NCBI GenBank assembly: GCA_036500145.1
Contig: DASYCO010000007.1
Coordinates: 1 to 38,004 of the forward strand
From: CAMAVH01 sp036500145
GTDB taxonomy: Bacteria > Pseudomonadota > Alphaproteobacteria > SMXQ01
DNA length: 38,004 nucleotides
Direction of reading: 5' to 3'
Below, piece after piece: positions 34,329 to 38,004 of the stretch. Within the stretch, counting starts at the first letter, position 1. Each line of letters opens with the position of its first letter. Under the pieces are notes generated by a model. That model was not told the DNA's origin. It searched no databases and was given only the letters and a program-made list of their open reading frames with translations. The translations under genes and the position numbers were made by a program.

Positions 34329-34529
34329 ATGAACGACACCGCCGCAGGCCTGGGTAAGGACATCGACCGCAAGCTGCTGGAGATCCTCGTCTGCCCTCTG
34401 ACCAAGGGACCGCTGCGCTACGACGCGGCGAAGCAGGAGCTGGTGAGCGAAAGCGCCGGCCTCGCCTTCCCGATCCGCGACGGCATCCCGATCATGCTGC
34501 CCGACGAGGCCCGCCGCCTCGACGACTGA
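34329..34529 (+). CDS. Trm112/UPF0434 (YcaR-like) small protein
   Basis: A 66-residue protein with the diagnostic core LLEILVCPLTKGPLRYD and FPIRDGIPIMLPDEAR. Eukaryotic Trm112 activates methyltransferases; the bacterial version is uncharacterised and has, as here, a single cysteine in the metal-site region. GAGGA lies before the ATG at 34329. It follows the LON-domain gene by 26 bases and is probably in the same operon. Confidence 0.9.
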   Translation: MNDTAAGLGKDIDRKLLEILVCPLTKGPLRYDAAKQELVSESAGLAFPIRDGIPIMLPDEARRLDD

Positions 34530-34573
34530 CGGCAGATTTCGACCACTGACGATTCGCGACGCGGGAGCATTCC

Positions 34574-35179
34574 ATGAGCGGCCATTCGCACGACGACAAG
34601 CACGGCCATTCGCACGATCATGGCCACGGCCATGATCACAAGCACGACGACCATGGCCACAAGCATGAGGGCCAGCCCCACGATCACGGACATGATCATG
34701 AACATGGCCACGGCGATCATGACCACGCCCACCCGCACGGCGACCATGGACATGATCACGGCCATTCGCATGGCGGCCATCAGCATCATGAGCATGGCCC
34801 GGGCGCCGACCATCAGCATCATTACGGCCCCCTGCCCGAAGAGATCCGCATGAGCCGCGAGGACAACCTCATCGAAATCGACTTCGACGACGGCGAATCC
34901 TACCGCTATTCGGCGGAATACCTGCGCGTCCATTCGCCGTCGGCCGAGGTCATGGGCCATGGGCCCGGCCAGCAGATCACGGTCAGCGGCAAGAAGGACT
35001 TGTCGATCGTCAGCCTGGAGCCAGTCGGCAACTACGCCATCCGCATCCTGTTCGGCGACGGCCACGACACCGGCATTTACTCGTGGGGCTACCTGCACGA
35101 GCTCGGCCAACGCCAGGACGATCTCTGGCAGCTCTATCTCGACGCCTTGAAGGAAAAGGGCCTCAGCCGCGAAGGCTGA
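34574..35179 (+). CDS. DUF971 protein with histidine-rich N-terminal extension
   Basis: A 201-residue protein in two parts. Residues 1 to about 83 contain 35 histidines in HG/HD/HS patterns with few other residue types. Residues about 85-200 form a DUF971 domain (YLRVHSPSAEVMGHGPGQ, GNYAIRILFGDGHDTGIYSW), a fold related to gamma-butyrobetaine hydroxylase N-termini and linked to Fe-S or Mrp proteins in other genomes. The extension resembles metal-storage tails of nickel and zinc chaperones (HypB, UreE, ZnuA loops), so binding of Ni, Zn or Co is expected; no function is established. GGGAGC before the ATG at 34574. The nearest downstream element is the palindromic repeat. Confidence 0.85.
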   Translation: MSGHSHDDKHGHSHDHGHGHDHKHDDHGHKHEGQPHDHGHDHEHGHGDHDHAHPHGDHGHDHGHSHGGHQHHEHGPGADHQHHYGPLPEEIRMSREDNLIEIDFDDGESYRYSAEYLRVHSPSAEVMGHGPGQQITVSGKKDLSIVSLEPVGNYAIRILFGDGHDTGIYSWGYLHELGQRQDDLWQLYLDALKEKGLSREG

Positions 35180-35195
35180 GCTTCCCTTCTTCGCC

Positions 35196-35275
35196 ATGCT
35201 CGGGCTTGACCCGAGCATCCATGTTTCAAATGCCTGAGCGTTGGATGGATGGACCCTCGGATCAAGTCCGAGGGT
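35196..35275. repeat. Palindromic two-hairpin intergenic repeat, copy 2
   Basis: Two perfect 9-bp palindromes: ATGCTCGGG/CCCGAGCAT (35196-35218) and ACCCTCGGA/TCCGAGGGT (35253-35275). Order, arms and spacing match copy 1 at 15626-15703. It lies between the convergent DUF971 and UbiH-family genes. Confidence 0.85.
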
Positions 35276-35288
35276 GACGGCCCACTTT

Positions 35289-36644
35289 TTACAGCGGCTC
35301 GCCGCGCGACAGGCGCGGCAGGTCGCCGACCAGGCCCATGGCATGGCGCATGAAGAACTTCTTCAGCGGGCCAGCGCGGTTGACCGCGCGAAAGCCGAGC
35401 CGGCGGCCGATCACGAAGGGCACGAAGCTGTTCGAGAATAGCCGGTTCAGCCCGTCGGTGATGCCGGCAAGCAGCACGTTGTCGAAACGCCGCCAGCGCT
35501 CGTAGCGCGCCAGCACTTCCCCGAATCCGATGTCGAGGCCGAGGCGCCTCGCGTCGACCAGCACTTCGGCGAGCGCCGCCACGTCGCGTAGGCCGAGGTT
35601 CAGCCCCTGCCCGGCGATCGGATGGATGGCGTGCGCCGCATCGCCGATGAGCGCCAGGCGCTCGTCGGCGTAGCGCTCGGCATGCAGCAGCGACAGCGGA
35701 TAGGACCAGCGCGGACCGATGCTTTCGACTGTGCCGAGGAAGTCGCCGACGCGGCGCGCGATCTCGCCGTCGAAGTCCGCCTTGTTCAGAGACAGATAGG
35801 TGGATGCCAGAGCAGTCTTCTCGGTCCACACCAGCGACGAGCGATGGCGCGGCCCAGCTCCTTTAACGCCATGGCGCGTCGCCTCGTCCGTCATCGGCAG
35901 GATGGCGAAGGGGCCGACGGGCAGGAAGCGCTCGTGCGCGACGCCGCCGTGCGGCCGCTCGTGGGCGATGGTGCAGACGATCGCGGTCTGCGGATAGGAC
36001 CAGCGCGTGACCGCGATGCCGCGCGCGGCGCGCAGGCTCGAATCGCGCCCTTCGGCCGAGACGACCAGGCGCGCATGGATGCGCCGTCCGTCGGTCAATC
36101 TGGCGACGGCGCAGGCCGGTTCGTTCACGACGTCGGCCAGCATGGCGGGCGCCAGGCGCGTAATCGCCGGCAGCTCCTTCAGGCGGGCGGCGAGCGCCGC
36201 GCGGATCACCCGGTTCTCGACGATGTGGCCGAACGATTCCGCTTCGACGTCATGATGCGCATCATGGGCCTGCGCGCGGCTGCCGCGCAGGATGGTTGAG
36301 AACGAGTCGGCGCGCGCGAGCGCCCGCGAATCGTAATGCACGAAGGCGAGGCTGTCGCCGTCGCTCACCCGGATGTCGCGGATCGGCTCGGCGACGTTGC
36401 CCTGCGCCAGCACGTGGTTCCACAGCCCAATGCCCTCGAAGGCGCGGCGCGAGCCGGCGGCGATGGCGGACACGCGGCCGTCGAAGCCGGCGTCGAGCAG
36501 CTTGGCCGGATCTTCGCGCTCGAGCGCGATCACGGTGAGGCCGGCGCTCGCGGCGGCGACCGCGAAGGTCATGCCGACCATGCCGCCGCCGACGACCAGC
36601 AGGTCGGCCTCGAAATCCGGTGCGGGAAGAGGTGCGTCGCTCAT
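35289..36644 (-). CDS. UbiH/Coq6-family FAD-dependent hydroxylase
   Basis: A 451-residue flavoprotein monooxygenase. DLLVVGGGMVGMTFA (about residues 14-28) is the FAD Rossmann motif, the DG-type motif appears in LVVSAEGRDSSLR, and the family signature GDAAHAIHPIAGQGLNLGLRD lies near residue 335 (given here as its core). The enzymes hydroxylate the ubiquinone ring. In Alphaproteobacteria a single such protein (UbiL or UbiM) can do several positions, so the exact gene symbol is not assigned. The ATG at 36644 is the first in frame. Confidence 0.9.
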   Translation of the reverse strand: MSDAPLPAPDFEADLLVVGGGMVGMTFAVAAASAGLTVIALEREDPAKLLDAGFDGRVSAIAAGSRRAFEGIGLWNHVLAQGNVAEPIRDIRVSDGDSLAFVHYDSRALARADSFSTILRGSRAQAHDAHHDVEAESFGHIVENRVIRAALAARLKELPAITRLAPAMLADVVNEPACAVARLTDGRRIHARLVVSAEGRDSSLRAARGIAVTRWSYPQTAIVCTIAHERPHGGVAHERFLPVGPFAILPMTDEATRHGVKGAGPRHRSSLVWTEKTALASTYLSLNKADFDGEIARRVGDFLGTVESIGPRWSYPLSLLHAERYADERLALIGDAAHAIHPIAGQGLNLGLRDVAALAEVLVDARRLGLDIGFGEVLARYERWRRFDNVLLAGITDGLNRLFSNSFVPFVIGRRLGFRAVNRAGPLKKFFMRHAMGLVGDLPRLSRGEPL

Positions 36645-37087
36645 GGCCTGTTCCTAGCACGGATGGGCGGACGCTCCATCCCGTCGCGCGTCATTTTCGG
36701 ACGCCTCTTTCCTCGGCAGTTCGAGGGGGCCAAAAATCGCCCGGAACCTGCCCCCAACTTATTCAGACCTCTCCCTTTTTTCGACTTTGTTGAATTTCTA
36801 GGCAGTTTTCCGTTTTTGCCGCTTATCTGCGCAGCCCTTTTTCGGGCGGTAGCCGGGCCTGATTTGCCTTTGTCTTTCAACCCATTGATTTCATTGCGCG
36901 CGTTGCGCCTGACGGACTGCCTACCGGAACGGCACGGAAGTTGAAATGGAAAGGGCCGTGATGCCGTCTGCAACGGACGGCGTCTCGGATAGCCGTCCCT
37001 CGCGTCTCGACAGGAGCCGTCAGGTTCGCCCGCTCAGGCGCAGAGGATGAAGGGTCGGCATCCGTCACTTTGGAAGGGGACCTCCAA
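36645..37087. promoter_or_regulatory. Divergent regulatory region upstream of glnK-amtB
   Basis: 443 gene-free bases, AT-richer from about 36710 to 36900. A sigma-54-like CGGCACG (36930-36936) and TTGAA (36941-36945) stand at roughly -24/-12 spacing, but the -12 GC is missing (GA), so nitrogen control by this site is uncertain. The glnK leader from there to 37088 is about 130 bases. Confidence 0.4.
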
Positions 37088-37426
37088 ATGAAACTCGTTA
37101 TGGCGATTATTAAACCGTTCATGCTGGACCCTGTCCGCGAGGCGCTGACCGAGCTGGGCATTCAGGGCATGACCGTTACGGAAGTGAAGGGCTTCGGCCG
37201 CCAGAAAGGGCATACCGAAATCTATCGCGGCGCGGAGTACGCGATCGATTTCCTGCCCAAGACCAAGCTCGAAGTTGCGGTGAGCGACGACCTCGCGGAG
37301 CGGGTCGTCGAGACCATTCAGAAGGCCGCCCACACCGACAAGATCGGCGACGGCAAGATTTTCGTCGTCGACCTGCTGCAGGCCGTTCGAATCCGCACGG
37401 GCGAGACCAACGCCGATGCACTCTAA
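37088..37426 (+). CDS. glnK: P-II nitrogen regulatory protein (GlnK/GlnB)
   Basis: A 112-residue P-II signal protein that reports 2-oxoglutarate, ATP/ADP and, through uridylylation, glutamine status. The T-loop carries Y51 (in YRGAEYAIDF), the uridylylation site, and the C-terminal IFVVDLLQAVRIRTGE is the conserved nucleotide-binding part. Adjacent amtB identifies it as the GlnK-type copy that blocks AmtB; sequence alone cannot separate GlnK from GlnB. GGAAGGGGA is upstream. The 37070 start in the same frame would add six residues without support. Confidence 0.95.
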   Translation: MKLVMAIIKPFMLDPVREALTELGIQGMTVTEVKGFGRQKGHTEIYRGAEYAIDFLPKTKLEVAVSDDLAERVVETIQKAAHTDKIGDGKIFVVDLLQAVRIRTGETNADAL

Positions 37427-37439
37427 GGAGAAGACCACA

Positions 37440-38004
37440 ATGTTTCGTCTGAAAACCCTCGCGGGTCTGGGCGCGCTTGCGCTCGGGATGACCGCGTCCG
37501 TCGGCGCTTTCGCGCAAGAAGCGGCAGATGCGACGGCTGCCGCCGCTGCGCCTGTCTTCGACACCGGCAACACGACGTGGATGATGACCTCGTCGCTGCT
37601 CGTCCTCATGATGAGCGTGCCCGGCCTGGCGCTGTTCTACGGCGGCATGGTCCGCTCCAAGAACATGCTCTCGATCCTGATGCAGGTGTTCTACACCGTC
37701 TGCGTCGTCGGCGTGATCTGGGTCGTCTACGGCTACAGCCTGGCTTTCACCGGGGGCAACGATTTCATCGGCGGCTTCTCGAAGGCCTTCCTGTCGGGCA
37801 TCACGACCTCCTCGGGCGCGGCGACCTTCTCGGTCGGCGTGCAGGTCCCCGAGCTGGTCTACGTCTGCTTCCAGATGACCTTCGCGATGATCACCCCGGC
37901 CCTGATCCTCGGCGCCTTCGCCGAGCGCATCAAGTTCTCGGCCATCGTGCTGTTCATCCCGCTGTGGGTGACCTTCATCTACTTCCCGGTCGCGCACATG
38001 GTGT
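37440..38004 (+). CDS. amtB: Ammonium transporter, N-terminal part (runs off window)
   Basis: 188 codons are open to the end of the window. The N-terminus is a cleavable signal peptide (about residues 1-25, ending AFA before QEAAD), usual in AmtB. The following helices carry PGLALFYGGMVRSKN and a gated-channel pattern typical of Amt; the conserved FQMTFAMITPALILGAFAER is present. AAGGAG lies 10 bases before the ATG, and the gene starts 14 bases after glnK's last base, so both form the standard glnK-amtB operon. Confidence 0.95.
   Translation, partial: MFRLKTLAGLGALALGMTASVGAFAQEAADATAAAAAPVFDTGNTTWMMTSSLLVLMMSVPGLALFYGGMVRSKNMLSILMQVFYTVCVVGVIWVVYGYSLAFTGGNDFIGGFSKAFLSGITTSSGAATFSVGVQVPELVYVCFQMTFAMITPALILGAFAERIKFSAIVLFIPLWVTFIYFPVAHMV

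Noticed and set aside
34574..34830. Short repeated CAT/CAC units that could look like a CRISPR or satellite repeat
   Set aside because: They are in frame and encode the histidine-rich tail; there are no regularly spaced unique spacers.
36840..36860. GGGCC...TTTGCC as a sigma-54 promoter upstream of glnK
   Set aside because: The GG-to-GC distance is 11 rather than 12, and sigma-54 spacing is strict.

Overview
The window is a GC-rich (roughly two-thirds G+C by eye), gene-dense piece of bacterial chromosome. It most likely comes from an alphaproteobacterium. Pointers are the large 1,600-residue NAD-glutamate dehydrogenase, a DUF1674 (SDHAF4-like) protein, an htpX / rRNA methyltransferase / rpe / heparinase-family / purH neighbourhood, a thioredoxin-TPR / LON-domain / Trm112-like / UbiH neighbourhood, and GGAAC-N16/17-CGTT promoters of the EcfG general-stress type. 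I see no phage, insertion sequence, CRISPR array or rRNA. One tRNA gene (Gly, GCC) is present.

Layout. 1-2.3 kb: 3' end of acetyl-CoA synthetase, then three small genes; two of these (a 25-residue membrane peptide and a glutamine-rich protein) each sit behind an EcfG-type promoter. 2.3-4.1 kb (minus): DUF1674 protein, a ferric-reductase/NOX-like flavocytochrome and a tiny membrane protein. 4.2-8.0 kb: htpX behind a sigma-32-like promoter, a cupin, an rRNA m5C methyltransferase and rpe. 8.0-14.0 kb: a run of overlapping polysaccharide genes (heparinase II/III-family, WecA/MraY-like transferase, sugar epimerase, CapD/WbpM-like dehydratase). purH follows. 15.7-21.8 kb (minus): NAD-GDH translationally coupled to an MFS permease. 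A 548-bp AT-richer divergent region separates it from a soluble CBS-type histidine kinase and a DUF3185 membrane protein.

24.0-26.4 kb is the most distinctive part. A GFA-family protein is followed by a clear yybP-ykoY manganese riboswitch ahead of a GDT1/UPF0016 cation exporter. This converges, over a shared bidirectional terminator, on a TerC-family gene whose own long leader folds into a different structured RNA. Two exporter-type membrane proteins thus face each other, each with an RNA leader, which suggests a manganese/metal efflux locus.

26.4-32.2 kb holds pirin, a secreted protein, a PanE-like reductase, a transglutaminase-like protein, a YaiI family protein, an uncharacterised protein, inorganic pyrophosphatase and tRNA-Gly. 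32.5-35.2 kb is a thioredoxin-TPR / LON-domain / Trm112-like set ending in a DUF971 protein with an extraordinary histidine-rich N-terminus. A UbiH-family hydroxylase and the glnK-amtB ammonium pair (amtB cut by the window end) close the window. A two-hairpin palindromic repeat occurs twice, each time between convergent genes. Most of the content is housekeeping; the least ordinary signals are the paired RNA leaders, the stress-promoter small genes and the His-rich DUF971 protein.
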